NCBI RefSeq assembly: GCF_016864555.1
Contig: NZ_CP044011.1
Coordinates: 124,001-188,000, forward strand
Source of the DNA: Sinorhizobium sp. BG8
GTDB taxonomy: Bacteria; Pseudomonadota; Alphaproteobacteria; Rhizobiales; Rhizobiaceae
Direction: 5' to 3'
Length of the DNA: 64,000 nucleotides
Position 1 is the first letter of the stretch. The number at the start of each line of letters is the position of its first letter. Position numbers and translations under genes: made by a program. Positions 25,835 to 36,245 of this stretch are shown here, piece after piece. Under the pieces are notes generated by a model that made no database searches, was not told the origin of the DNA, and saw only the letters and a list, made by a program, of their open reading frames with translations.

Positions 25835-26536
25835 ATGGCGTTACTGGGCAAGGCGGTCGTCGCCATCTGGAATGATATCCTGCCTGAGGGGCGGGAAAAT
25901 TTCATCGAGTGGCACAATCGCGAGCACATTCCCGAGCGCGTCGCCATTCCGGGCTTTCTGCGTGGACGGCGCTACGTCGCCGAATACGGCAACCCGGAAT
26001 ATTTCACGCTCTACGAGGCCGTCGACGGCGCGGTTCTCACGGGATCGGCCTATCTGGAACGCCTCAACAGGCCGACCCCCTGGACCAAGCAATCGACCGC
26101 CGACTTTCGCAACACCGTGCGTGGGGTCTGCGGAACGGAGTACTCCCGTGGAAGCGGCGACGGCGGCTTCATTCTCACACTGCGCTTCGACGCGGATCTC
26201 GACCGCCGTACGGCGCTTGAGAAGGCCATCGTCGCCCAACTCGAACCCATCGGCCGCCTCAAGGGCGTCAGCGGGGCCCACCTGTGCATTGCCGACAGCG
26301 CAGCCAGCGGGATCGAAACGGCCGAGCGAAAAGGGCGGCAGGTTGGCGTTCCGAACTGGATCATCCTCATCGAGGGCTCTTCCGTCGCGGCAATCGATGC
26401 CGCGGGGATCGCGCTGATGAGTGCCCTTCCCACCGAGATCGGCACCGACGGGATCGAAAAGGGTCTCTACCGCCTGGAATTTTCTCTCGTCGACTTCCCG
26501 ACGGAAAACACGGAACTTGAAAGGAAAGCATCATGA
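25835..26536 (+). CDS. DUF4286-like dimeric alpha/beta-barrel protein
   Basis: 233 aa from ATG 25835 (GAGG 10 nt upstream; an in-frame GTG at 25826 is possible). It contains FIEWHNREHIPERVAIPGFLRGRRY, the pattern of DUF4286/EthD-like ferredoxin-fold proteins, followed by a second similar half. Biochemical role unknown. In catabolic operons such proteins are often accessory or isomerase-like. It overlaps the next gene by 4 nt (ATGA), so it is part of the operon. Confidence 0.7.
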   Translation: MALLGKAVVAIWNDILPEGRENFIEWHNREHIPERVAIPGFLRGRRYVAEYGNPEYFTLYEAVDGAVLTGSAYLERLNRPTPWTKQSTADFRNTVRGVCGTEYSRGSGDGGFILTLRFDADLDRRTALEKAIVAQLEPIGRLKGVSGAHLCIADSAASGIETAERKGRQVGVPNWIILIEGSSVAAIDAAGIALMSALPTEIGTDGIEKGLYRLEFSLVDFPTENTELERKAS

Positions 26537-27384
26537 AACTTCTGCGTTACGGCGAAGCCGGCCAGGAACGCCCCGGACTGCTCGGCGCGGACGGACGTAT
26601 CAGGGACCTGTCGGGCGTCGTTGCCGATATCTCCGGGGAGGTCCTTTCCCGGGCTGGAAGGGAACGTCTTGCAAGCCTTGACGTTGCCTCACTGCCGGTC
26701 GTTCCGGATGGCGTACGGATCGGCCCCTGTGTCGGCAACGTCGGCAATTTCGTCGCCGTCGGCTTGAACTATATCGACCATGCCCTGGAAACGAATACGC
26801 CTATTCCCGAGGAGCCGGTGCTCTTCAACAAGGTCACGTCCTGCATCTCGGGCCCCAACGATCCGGTCTTTCTGCTGAAGGACTCGAAGAAGACGGACTG
26901 GGAGGTGGAGATTGCCTTCGTCATCGGCGAGCCGGCCTACAATGTCAGCGAAAAGGACGCGCTCTCCGTCATAGCCGGCTTCTGCGTATGCCATGACGTG
27001 TCCGAGCGCGAATTCCAGACGGAGCGCGGCGGTCAATGGACCAAGGGCAAGAGCGGCCCCACATTCGGTCCGCTTGGCCCCTGGCTTGTCACCCCGGAAG
27101 AGGTTGGCGACGTGCAGAACCTCGGCCTCTGGCTCGACGTCAACGGAAAGCGCATGCAAACGGGTTCGACGAGCAAGATGATCTTCTCGATCGCACACCT
27201 CGTCTCCTACATCACGCGCTTCATGAAACTGATGCCTGGCGATGTCGTGACCACGGGAACGCCGCCGGGCGTCGGCCTCGGCATGAAGCCTCCTGTCTTC
27301 CTGTCCGCCGGCGATGTCGTCGAACTGGGCGTGGACGGACTTGGAAGCCAGCGGCAGGTCATTACAGCCTTCCAACAGGCGTAA
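26533..27384 (+). CDS. Fumarylacetoacetate hydrolase family protein
   Basis: 283 aa. A short N-terminal domain is followed by the FAH fold: LNYIDHALETN, the metal-binding WEVEIAFVIGEPAY (Glu-x-Glu) and KGKSGPTFGPLGPWLVT. Close relatives hydrolyse 2,4-diketo-3-deoxy acids or act as ureidoglycolate lyase-like and acylpyruvate hydrolases. Translationally coupled to the upstream gene. With the SDR and the dehydratase-like neighbours it suggests breakdown of an oxidised sugar acid or ring-cleavage product. Confidence 0.85.
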   Translation: MKLLRYGEAGQERPGLLGADGRIRDLSGVVADISGEVLSRAGRERLASLDVASLPVVPDGVRIGPCVGNVGNFVAVGLNYIDHALETNTPIPEEPVLFNKVTSCISGPNDPVFLLKDSKKTDWEVEIAFVIGEPAYNVSEKDALSVIAGFCVCHDVSEREFQTERGGQWTKGKSGPTFGPLGPWLVTPEEVGDVQNLGLWLDVNGKRMQTGSTSKMIFSIAHLVSYITRFMKLMPGDVVTTGTPPGVGLGMKPPVFLSAGDVVELGVDGLGSQRQVITAFQQA

Positions 27385-27541
27385 ACTCGCGGCAATCGCG
27401 ATCAGGTCGCCGTCGCAAACGTCCCTTGCGGCAAATGCCGCCAGGGTCTCACCACCCGCGCGGCTGCCAGTCGCACGCCGCGCTCGTGCAGCGTGAAACC
27501 GGTGCTGCGGCACTGTGACTGCCTGCTCAAAGGACAGACAA

Positions 27542-28624
27542 ATGGCCCCCGTTCTTCACCCCGCCAATACCCTCCCGGAAGATGGCTGCTCGGGAACACT
27601 CGTCGGCCGCGCCTGGAGGCCGGACGTCGGAGGCCCTTCGGTCGTCGCAATCCGCCCCGATGGTGTGTACGACCTCACCGACCGCTTTCCGACCGTTCGC
27701 GATCTTTGCGAGACGGCAGATCCAGCCGCGAGCCTTGCCGGAGTGACGGGCGAGTTTCTCTGCACGATCGAAGAACTGCTGGCCAATACCCGGGTCGACG
27801 GGAGGGACAAGGCAAAGCCCCACCTGTTGGCACCGGTGGACCTGCAGGCGGTCAAGGCGGCGGGCGTGACATTCGCCGTCTCCATGATCGAGCGCGTGAT
27901 CGAAGAGCGTGCGAGAGGCGACTCCGAGGTAGCTGATGGCATCCGCAAGGAAGTGCAGGACATCATCGGCTCCGAGTTGCAGGCGCTGAAGCCTGGCTCC
28001 GCTCAAGCCGCCGCGCTCAAAAAGGCCCTCATCGAGAAAGGCCTGTGGAGCCAGTATCTCGAAGTGGGCATCGGTCCAGACGCCGAAATCTTTACGAAGG
28101 CACAGGTCATGTCGTCCATTGGTACCGGCATGGATGCGGGGCTGCACCCGATGTCATCGTGGAACAACCCCGAGCCTGAGGTCGTCATTGCCGTGAGTTC
28201 CGACGGACGCATCGTCGGTGCCACTCTGGGCAACGACGTCAATCTTCGCGACGTGGAGGGACGTTCGGCCTTGCTGCTTTCCAAGGCCAAGGACAACAAT
28301 GCAAGCTGCGTGGTTGGTCCCTTCCTCAGACTTTTCGACAGCACGTTTACGCTCGACGACGTCCGCGCGATGACGGTTACGCTTGCTGTCGACGGAGAAG
28401 ACAACTTCCGCCTCGAGGGCGCCTCACACATGGACAGGATCAGCAGGGATCCCGAAGAACTCGTCAGGCAATTGATCGGGGCGAACCACCAGTATCCCGA
28501 TGGCGCCGTGCTTTTTCTGGGCACCCTGTTCGCGCCGACCATGGACCGGAACGCAAAGGGTCAGGGATTTACCCATCACAGAGGCGACGTCGTCACGATT
28601 GCCTCTCGAGAATTGGGGGCTTGA
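27542..28624 (+). CDS. FAH-fold dehydratase-like protein (2-keto-3-deoxy-acid dehydratase type)
   Basis: 360 aa from MAPVLHPANTL, closely preceded by AAAGGACAGACAA. The C-terminal half has the FAH-superfamily core: EPEVVIAVSSDGRIVGATLGNDVNLRDVEGRSALLLSKAKDNNASCVVGPFLRLFD. This variant is typical of 2-dehydro-3-deoxy-pentonate dehydratase-like enzymes rather than hydrolases. It may dehydrate a 2-keto-3-deoxy acid to a semialdehyde. Substrate inferred only from family. Confidence 0.75.
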   Translation: MAPVLHPANTLPEDGCSGTLVGRAWRPDVGGPSVVAIRPDGVYDLTDRFPTVRDLCETADPAASLAGVTGEFLCTIEELLANTRVDGRDKAKPHLLAPVDLQAVKAAGVTFAVSMIERVIEERARGDSEVADGIRKEVQDIIGSELQALKPGSAQAAALKKALIEKGLWSQYLEVGIGPDAEIFTKAQVMSSIGTGMDAGLHPMSSWNNPEPEVVIAVSSDGRIVGATLGNDVNLRDVEGRSALLLSKAKDNNASCVVGPFLRLFDSTFTLDDVRAMTVTLAVDGEDNFRLEGASHMDRISRDPEELVRQLIGANHQYPDGAVLFLGTLFAPTMDRNAKGQGFTHHRGDVVTIASRELGA

Positions 28625-28715
28625 TCAACCGGATGAATATCTGCAGTGACTGCGAGCCATGGACGTTCGGAGCAAGCCATCTGCTTCGCAACCTTGCCGC
28701 ACGAGGAGTGTTGAT

Positions 28716-29534
28716 ATGAGTGAAACGGATCGAGTTGATTTAACCGGAGTGCTGGCCGAAAAGCTCAGCGAAGCAGAGCGGCTTGGTAGCGAGCTTTCCT
28801 TTGACAGCCTGCAGTCCGACGGGCTGGTTCCGGACACGATCGAGGCGGGGATCGCTGCCCAAGCCGCCGCGACAAGGGCCATTGGCAAGGGCGTTGCCGG
28901 CTGGAAGATCGCGATCAGTGCCTCGGGCACCGCGGTTGCAGCCCCCATTCTCGATGCATATCTCGTCGACAGTGACGCCCGCGTCGAGATCCTCAAGCCT
29001 GGAGTAAAAGCAATCGAGGTCGAGATCTGCTTCCAGCTCAAGGAGGACGTCCCACCGCCCCTCCCCGGCAGTCCCTATTCGCGCGAGGATGCCCTTGGGA
29101 AGATCGGCTCGATCCACCTCGGAGCAGAACTCATCGATTACCGCATCGATCAACGCAACAAGGTGCCGTTTCCACTCTTTCTGGCAGATCGGCTTGGAAA
29201 CCATTCCTATGTGATCGGGCCGGAAGTATCCGCAGAACTCGTCGACCTGCTGGCTTCAGGAGATGCATCCCGGATGTCGCTCCACCTGGACGACCAGAGC
29301 GCCGAGCTGTTTTCTGGGACCCCTTCCCATCCCCAAAAGGATCCGCTCCTCCCGCTCATCGCATTCATGAACAATCCGAACGATGGCCTGGGCGGACTGA
29401 AACGCGGCCAGTTCGTAACGACCGGCAGCCTTTGCGGGGCCATTCCGATCCGTTCGGATGCCAACCTTCATGTCTACGGAGACATGCTGCCGCAAATGAA
29501 GCTCGTCATGACGGACGCTTCTGATCCGGCATAG
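28716..29534 (+). CDS. 2-keto-4-pentenoate hydratase-like protein (MhpD family)
   Basis: 272 aa from MSETDRVDLTG; an upstream in-frame ATG at 28659 lacks a suitable RBS. It shows the hydratase-family core GWKIAIS..APILDAYL, the metal motif AIEVEICFQL, and GGLKRGQFVTTGSLCG near the C-terminus. MhpD-type enzymes add water to 2-hydroxypenta-2,4-dienoates in meta-cleavage pathways. Last gene of the plus-strand catabolic run, followed by a hairpin at 29573-29599. Confidence 0.8.
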   Translation: MSETDRVDLTGVLAEKLSEAERLGSELSFDSLQSDGLVPDTIEAGIAAQAAATRAIGKGVAGWKIAISASGTAVAAPILDAYLVDSDARVEILKPGVKAIEVEICFQLKEDVPPPLPGSPYSREDALGKIGSIHLGAELIDYRIDQRNKVPFPLFLADRLGNHSYVIGPEVSAELVDLLASGDASRMSLHLDDQSAELFSGTPSHPQKDPLLPLIAFMNNPNDGLGGLKRGQFVTTGSLCGAIPIRSDANLHVYGDMLPQMKLVMTDASDPA

Positions 29535-29572
29535 GCGCCTTTCACGAACGGACATGACTGGATCATGCACCT

Positions 29573-29599
29573 GGCCTGCTTTCAAGCCGAAAGCGGGCC
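29573..29599. terminator. Hairpin between convergent genes
   Basis: GGCCTGCTTTC / GAAAGCGGGCC pair over 11 bp with one G-U wobble and a 5-nt loop. It lies between the converging hydratase and deaminase genes, so it may end both transcripts. No clear U-tract on either side. Confidence 0.5.
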
Positions 29600-29631
29600 T
29601 CTCAGCTAGAGCAGCCCTCTTGCGGTACGAC

Positions 29632-30126
29632 CTAGCGGCGAGACCAGTATTCTTCGTGGAGTTCCGCCGCCTCGTCCACAAGCATGGGACCGACGACTTC
29701 CGTTGGGCGCTGACCGGCGGCGAACACCGTACGGCTGGGGAGATCGAGCGTCGGATTTTCCTCGCTTGGGCCTATCAGTTGCTTCATCTCGCTCTCGGAC
29801 AGGCCAAACACGACGCGTCCTATCCCCGCCCAGTAGATCGCGCCTGAGCACATGGCGCATGGCTCCGCGGATGTGTACATCGTGCATCCGGCAAGAAACT
29901 CCAGATCGTAGGCCTTGCCGGCGCGCGTGGCGAGAAGCTTCTCCGCGTGGGCCGTGCGGTCGCCACCTTCTGCACTGTAGCCGTTGCACTGTTCCAGCAA
30001 GACATTGCCATCCTTGTCGGCGAGAATTGAACCGAATGGATGGTCCCCGCCCTCGCGCGAACGCCGCGCCACCTCGAAGGCCTTCCGCAAGAGTGACTCG
30101 TCATAGGGCCGGTTGGTGCTTGCCAT
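29632..30126 (-). CDS. Nucleoside/nucleobase deaminase (CMP/dCMP deaminase fold)
   Basis: 164 aa from MASTNRPYDES with GGGAG 8 nt upstream. The zinc-deaminase motifs are complete: HAE (catalytic Glu) and PCAMCSGAI (PCxxC). WAGIGRVVFG follows as in guanine deaminase and TadA-like proteins. It converts an amino-purine or pyrimidine to its oxo form with release of ammonia. Monocistronic and on the opposite strand from the preceding catabolic operon; a link with it is uncertain. Confidence 0.85.
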   Translation of the reverse strand: MASTNRPYDESLLRKAFEVARRSREGGDHPFGSILADKDGNVLLEQCNGYSAEGGDRTAHAEKLLATRAGKAYDLEFLAGCTMYTSAEPCAMCSGAIYWAGIGRVVFGLSESEMKQLIGPSEENPTLDLPSRTVFAAGQRPTEVVGPMLVDEAAELHEEYWSRR

Positions 30127-30359
30127 TGTGTGAGCTCCCGAGAACGATCGCTGTATATCGATCAATCCATGCTTTCCCGCGCAAGGTGCAGGGAATTGAA
30201 CTTCTCCGCAATATGGAAAGTCGCCGGATATCCAGCGCAGGCAATCTGGCCTTCGCCGGATGACCAGGTATCAAAGATCAAGTGTGCGGCGCCGGCCACG
30301 TTGCCGGCCCGCCTTCCGATGTCATAGGCCGATGCGCCGTTGTTCGGCTGAATTCTGAC

Positions 30360-31127
30360 CTAGATCGTCAGAGCCGCGATGTAGCTTTTCTGGTAGTCGA
30401 CCACCTTTTGCGCCACGAGCGACCGCAAGGCAGCAAGTTGCTCGCGGTCCACCGAAACCTTGCCGGAAGAGTGCCGGAGGGTGACGTCCGAGGAGCGGAA
30501 CTTGAAGAAGAGGATCTGGGTCAGGTTCGAACGCGCCTCGAGGTTGAAGGCCATGACGGAGAGTATTGTCGCGTCTCCTTCCGCCGGCTCGGCGACCGAT
30601 ATCTGGAACCGGCCAGCGCGTGCACCTTGGCTTTCCCGCTGGAAGAGCGTGAACCACGGTTCGTCACTCGTGTCCGCCATCGCGGAGAGGGTTGACTGCA
30701 CCAGGGCATATGCGCCGGCAGCCGGTCCGAACACGGTCGCGGCGACCTGCAGCACCGCCTTGTGTGCTTCGAAATTATCTCCGCTCTCGGTGTACTCGGA
30801 GAAGCCGCGTTCCTGGGCGACCCAGCCGAGGTGGGTGAGCGTGTCGAAGTAGACGTTGTACCACGCCTCCACCTCTTCACGCGCGGGCACCTGCTTCGTG
30901 GCGGCGAGTTGAGAAAGGAGCGTGCACTTGCTGATGTCTCCCCTCAGGTCCGCCGAAATCCCCTTTGCAAAGGAAATGATGTCGGAACCGACGACAATGG
31001 CCTGCTCGCTCTCGGACTTCAGTTGATCGAGTACCGTCGGTTCGCCCCCGCCCCGGGTCGACCGTTTCGGCGCCGCCGGCAGCTCCAGTGCCTCCACGAA
31101 TAGGTGGTCGTTGTCGAACTTGCCCAT
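30360..31127 (-). CDS. Unrecognised 255-aa protein divergent from the CHAT protein
   Basis: 255 aa from MGKFDNDHLFVEALELP (GGAGGG 8 nt upstream; the longer start at 31274 adds unlikely sequence). No signal peptide. A long central helical part includes EEVEAWYNVYFDTLTHLGWVAQERGF and a weakly hydrophobic stretch AAATVFGPAAGAYALVQSTLSAMA-like near residues 140-165, followed by a beta-rich C-terminal half. Divergent from the large CHAT protease gene with about 330 nt between starts. It could be a substrate, effector or regulator of the protease. No family function is known to me. Confidence 0.65.
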   Translation of the reverse strand: MGKFDNDHLFVEALELPAAPKRSTRGGGEPTVLDQLKSESEQAIVVGSDIISFAKGISADLRGDISKCTLLSQLAATKQVPAREEVEAWYNVYFDTLTHLGWVAQERGFSEYTESGDNFEAHKAVLQVAATVFGPAAGAYALVQSTLSAMADTSDEPWFTLFQRESQGARAGRFQISVAEPAEGDATILSVMAFNLEARSNLTQILFFKFRSSDVTLRHSSGKVSVDREQLAALRSLVAQKVVDYQKSYIAALTI

Positions 31128-31455
31128 TGGTCGCCCTCCATCCCACTGTACGCGCATCGACGGCACGGCGATGCCTTGCATGACAATACGCGGCGAAAGG
31201 TGGCCGCTCAATGCCGATTGAATTTTGTCATGTGCAGCTCCGGGTGTAGCATCGGGATCGGGCTCCCTCTTCATCGCTAAATTCGGACGGCCAGTTTCTC
31301 GTGCGGCCGATCCCTCCGCGGGGCGCCGCTATGGATGTTCGGCACGTGATCTCGAAAGGCGACGCGGCTTCGCGATGTGTCCGCCTCTCCCCGTATCACG
31401 ATGCACTGGTTGCGTCCCCCCGTCGTCTCCTGCCAGGGCACAAGGAGGCAGAAAC

Positions 31456-34400
31456 ATGCGGTATCCTGAGAACCGAGCCGGACAGGTCTGGGTCGAGCAG
31501 TACTTCGCAGCACTCGCAGAGTTCTTTCAATCGGGGAGAGAGGATGGCGCAGCGCTCGCACGCGCGGCTCAGTCACTTGCCCATCTGCTCCAGCGCGCGC
31601 CGACCTACGCAGCAGAGACGCGGCAACTGGCCGCCCAGTTCGTCATGGCGAACTGGAATGCCGGGTGGCCGGAGGTCATCGTGGACGCGGTCCGCACGGG
31701 CATGGACGCCGATATCATTTCGCCAGAGCTGAGAGCGGTGCCGGCACCGGCCGCACTTCTTCATATCTGCATGGCCGAAGCCCGGAACCTCGACGGCGAA
31801 CGGCTGCTCGGGCTGCAAAGCCTCGGTCGCGCCCTTAATCGCCTGGAGGAGGCGGCCGAGGACGACCTCTTGGCGCTCTTCCTTCGTGGACGTGCCCTGG
31901 TGCTGCGCGGCGAGCTCCAGGAAATCGGTCGGGAGCAGGTGCGGGCGCTCGAAGATTTCCGCGCCGCCGAATCCGTGCTTGCGCCGCTCGTGGAGGACCA
32001 GAACGCAACCTCTGCAATCGCAGACGCATGGATCCTCCAGATCTTCGGACCGAAGGACGACGGATCGCTGGCCGGCCAGACCGACGGCATGGCCGCAATG
32101 GCGCTCCATCAGTTCAACGACAGCTTCGTCCGGTCGCTGATGGGGATCTTTCGGACCGACCCGAACACGCCCGATGGGGGCATGCTGTCAAAGTTGAAGG
32201 AGAGGATCCAGACCTATGGCCTGGGGACAGCGGTCAACCCGATCCTGATGCTGCCGGCCCTGTCGCGGCTTGATCCCGGGACAAGCGTGGAGATCGGCTC
32301 CTTCCTCGCCCACGCAGCGGCGGAGGCCCCCGGCAGGTTGACGGTAGGCGCGATGTCGGAAGGACTGGCTCCTGAGTTGCGGTCTCTCGTGGAAAAGTTC
32401 GCTCAGTCCAAGGTCGATCCCGCGATCGCCGCTCTCTGGGAACTCGTCACGAAGATCGCGAAAGCGAGGGGCATCGCACGCGCAGGCGACAGGAGCACGG
32501 CGGTCGAACTCCTGAATGCGACGTTCCGACAGACCTTTGAAACCCCCACCTCGGCGGTCGGGAAGGCGCTCGCGATCGGCGAACTTGCCCGGGAGGTGAT
32601 AGTCGCGGCGCAGGACGAGGATTTCGCGGACTCGATGTGCGATCTCTTTTTCCTTGTGTTCGAGGCCGCGTGGAGGGCGGATCCCGAGGCGTTCCGCGAT
32701 CTCAGGTTCCGCAGTCAGTTTGATGAGGCGATCGCCGCGGTGGCGGGCCGGCGGTTGGAGCGGGAGAGGGTCGAGACAGAGCAGGATCTGCTGAGCCTGT
32801 CGGTTCTGCTGGACCTCCTGCGGGTGACCGACATGCCGTCGGTTCTCGGGCTTTCGGACGAGGCACCCTTCGAAACGCCGAACGCGGAACTGCGCGCAGG
32901 CTTTGCACTGCTCGGAAACACGCTGTCGCGCACCGTCGACGGGGTTGCCGAACGCTTCGGGACTGTGGCGGTCATCACGCACGACGTGACGCCGACGGAG
33001 GGGTTCCTGATACTCGTCACCGAGGACGGCATCGAGGTGGCGCGAAAGGACGCTGCTCTGGCGAAGGCTTTCGAAAACCTCGACGGCGCCATCGTCTATG
33101 CGCCTGAGGCCCCGCAGGAGGACAAGTCGGCCTTCGACCCCGTGCGCCGCCCCGCAGAAGCGGTCTGGCAGGCGCTTCCACCGGCCGTGCGCAACGCGAT
33201 CGCTGGCGCGGATGTCCTTCACGTGGCGCCCGATTTTCGCAGCACCGACACGTCGGAACCATGGGAGATGATCCATGACGGGAAGGACTATCTTCTGAAC
33301 TCGACCATCGTGATCCGGCATGGATCGCTGAGGCAGATGGCACGCACCTTCGACACGAGGTCTGCGCGAAGACGGAAGAACCGGGCGCTCATCGTGGCGG
33401 CCCTCACGGCATTCCGGAACGTCCCCTGCCGACCGCTGAGGGGGAACAGGAAAGCATCGGCACGCTTCTTCGAGACCGCAAAGTCGATGCGCCCGCGATC
33501 TCGGAGAGCCGGCTCGGCGCCGACTTCCTGACCGATCGCCTGCCGTGGGTCGACGCCGTCCACGTTGCGGCCCACGGCGAATGGGCTGTGGGCACCGAGT
33601 ATCTTGTCCTCTCGCCGAAGGACCGCCTGACGGTCGACGATCTGCTCGCCCGGCATCGCCGGTCCGTGCCCTTCGTCTACCTGAATACCTGCGAGCTCGG
33701 CCGCACGCGATATGTCGGCGGCGGACAGGCACGGGGTCTGGCCTACACGCTCGCCGAACTCGGAGCGCCGGCTGTCGTGGCCAACACCGCAGCGGTGCTG
33801 GATGAAATGTCTGCCGAGGTTGCCGTTGCATTCTATGAACACGCGCTTGAACTTCCGGTGGGCGAGGCCCTTCTTGCGGCGCGCCGGGAGGCGACGAGGA
33901 CGTGGCATCCGGCCCTCGTTTCAAGCGTCATTCTCTTCGGGGATGCCGATCACTCTATCTTTGGTGAGGAGGACGTCGACGAGCCCGATGTCGCGGGCGA
34001 GTTTCTCGACGCCTATTTCGACGGGCGGGATGCAGCGGCGCGTCTGAAGACGTTGGACGACGCCGACCTGATCGATGCGATCGTGAATGGTGGGCCGCGG
34101 GAGCGGGCGGCGCTCGATCTCGTCAATGGCTTCTCCAAGGTCACGCCCGAGACCCCCTATGAAGGCCGGATCGAAGAGATCGGCCATGCCATCGCCTTGG
34201 CGGACGAACTGCACCATCCCTGCGCCATGGCCATGCTTCGGTTCGTGCGCGCGTCGCACGCGATGGATGTCCCGGACGAAAGCAACACGAGGCGCTGGAT
34301 CGACGATGCGATTGCCCATATCGACGCCGTGGACAACGGTAACAGGATCTGGGCGCAGGCCTTGACCAGGATGCGCGCGGCCGTGCGCCGGGATCGTATG

Positions 34401-36193
34401 GAAAAGCAGGGGCTGCAGGTGCAGCACCACGGCCCCCCTGACGATTCCGGAGTGCTCGACGCGGTGCTAGACATCAAGCTCGCGGTGGCACAGGCACAGG
34501 AGGAAGAGCGCCGGCCGGTCGAGCAACGGGATATCGAGGAGGATGTCGAAGACGTCCTCTGGAACGCCGTGGTCGCAGGCCACCCCAACCGCTTTGAAGA
34601 TACCTCCGAGGCAAGCGACTACGCGGCGGTCGTGACGCGCAAGCTCGTAGCCATGGGTGCGTTCAAAGACACGGACTTCGAACGTGCGCACCCGATGATG
34701 ACCGCGCTCCTCTGCTGGCTCTGGTCTCGCCAGGACACCACTTTCCTGTCTTCGGAAATGGTGAAGGGCCAGGCCGGCACGCTTGCCGTGATGGTAGCAG
34801 ACATTGCAGACGGGGCGATCGCCGCGGGCGACGAGCCATGGCGGCAGGATGTCCTCGGCTTCGATTCCGAAGTGGCTGCTGTCCTCTCCGAGCTGGAGAA
34901 AGTGCCATGGGAGCGTGCGCACGAGGAAATCCCCCGACGTCTCGAGGCACTCGGTGCGCGAGCGGTGGCGATCCTTGACGAGGTGGCGAAGGCGTCGCCC
35001 GATGCCCTCGCCTGGTCCGCCGCATACGTCTCGGGTGTCCTTGCGACGCGCAACCGCTTCTCTGTGCTCGAGTGCGAGGACTATCTCTACGAAGGGATGG
35101 TGGCTGCGCACCGAAGCGTGGACGGGGGCAACGAGGGTCGCTTCTGGCGCTACCTCATGGATGGCTTCAGGACAGTGCGCGAGAAGGAGCCGGACGAACT
35201 GGAGCGGTGGCGGATGGAAGGTCTCGCAGCGCGCGCGCCCGATAGTGACGAAGAGGACGATGACAACGACATGGAGGGTGCGATGACCGACGGGGAAGAA
35301 GATGAAAGCGATTTGGAGGGCGTTGAACCGGAAAGCAAAGCGGCCGGTCCAAAGCTCAGCCGCGAGGAACGTGAGGCCCGGATCCGGGACCTTCTCGATC
35401 AGCCGCCCACCGGGATCGACAACCTTCCGGAGGGTTTGCTGGCCCTGATCATCGACGAGAGCTACCTGCCTGTCCTCGAGGAAAGCCTCGATGCTGACGC
35501 CCCGCTCACGATGATCTGCAACGCGGTAAAGGCGATCGCACTCTGCGCGGACTGGGGATGGGATCATCGCGAGATCGTCTCGCCCGACACCTCGATACCT
35601 CGGCTGGTTGCGCTCTACGAGGCGACAGGGAGCCGGCGGGTTCGCCTCCACGTCATCGACGCGCTCTTCAACTTCGCGCCAACCGACCTCCCGCTTTCTT
35701 TCCTGATCGACCGGCTGGCCAAGGATCCTGTCCCGCTGAAGGCGAGGATCCTTGCGAGCATGCAGTTCATTCTCGATCGCCCCTATCTCAAGGACACGAT
35801 TCACGAGGGCGTGCTCCCGCTGCTCCATAGCTTCTGCAAGGAACCGCTCAGAACCAGTGTCTACACGGAAGAAATGATGGGAGAGATGGACTACCGCCAC
35901 TGGGTCTTCCGGTGCATACGCGCCGTGGGGACGAGAGCTCGGTCCCGATCATAGAAGAATACCTGGACACGCACGACTGGCCGATCGATACGCTCGCCGA
36001 GGCCGCTCACGCGCACTGGCAGATCACGCATTCGCTGAAGTACCTGTCGGTTCTCAGGGAAGCGAAGAAACAAGGTGCGGCGGGCAACACCGAAAGTGCG
36101 CTGAAGGAGATGGAAAAGCTCTCCCGGGGGCAGAAAGGCAAGACGACCGCACGGAAGACCGGCGACCACCGCAAACCAACGGCACCGCACTAG
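31456..36193 (+). CDS. Giant CHAT-protease / repeat protein, frame broken at about 33401 and 35927
   Basis: Starts MRYPENRAGQ with AAGGAGG 9 nt upstream. Read directly, the frame breaks twice. Adding one C at 33401-33403 gives ALIVAAPHGIPERPLPTAEGEQES, a typical CHAT start. Adding one G at 35927-35930 restores IRAVGDESSVPIIEEYL. The corrected length (4740 nt) is an exact multiple of 3 and encodes 1579 aa. The N-terminal about 600 residues are helical/TPR-like. The CHAT caspase-like domain (about 640-820) has His707 (VHVAAHGEW) and Cys746 (YLNTCELG). Then come a long helical region, a very acidic linker (35230-35330) and HEAT-like repeats with a lysine-rich tail. An intact cysteine-protease dyad implies proteolytic signalling. 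Confidence 0.8.
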
Positions 36194-36245
36194 CAGCTGC
36201 AGGGTTCGCTGAGAGCTGCCTTACCCGCTGGTCGCACCCACCGGG

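Noticed and set aside
30360-31127. Bacterial gasdermin as partner of the CHAT protease
   Set aside because: Size is similar, but there is no N-terminal palmitoylation-type cysteine or recognisable gasdermin beta pattern. Left as unknown.
31225-36193. Three separate proteins instead of one CHAT protein
   Set aside because: The CHAT domain would be split in the middle and the last piece would start in mid-repeat. Single-base correction gives one continuous protein with an intact catalytic dyad.
30360-36193. Type III-E CRISPR (Craspase) locus
   Set aside because: No Cas7-11, no repeat array and no Csx30-like gene; only the CHAT domain is shared.
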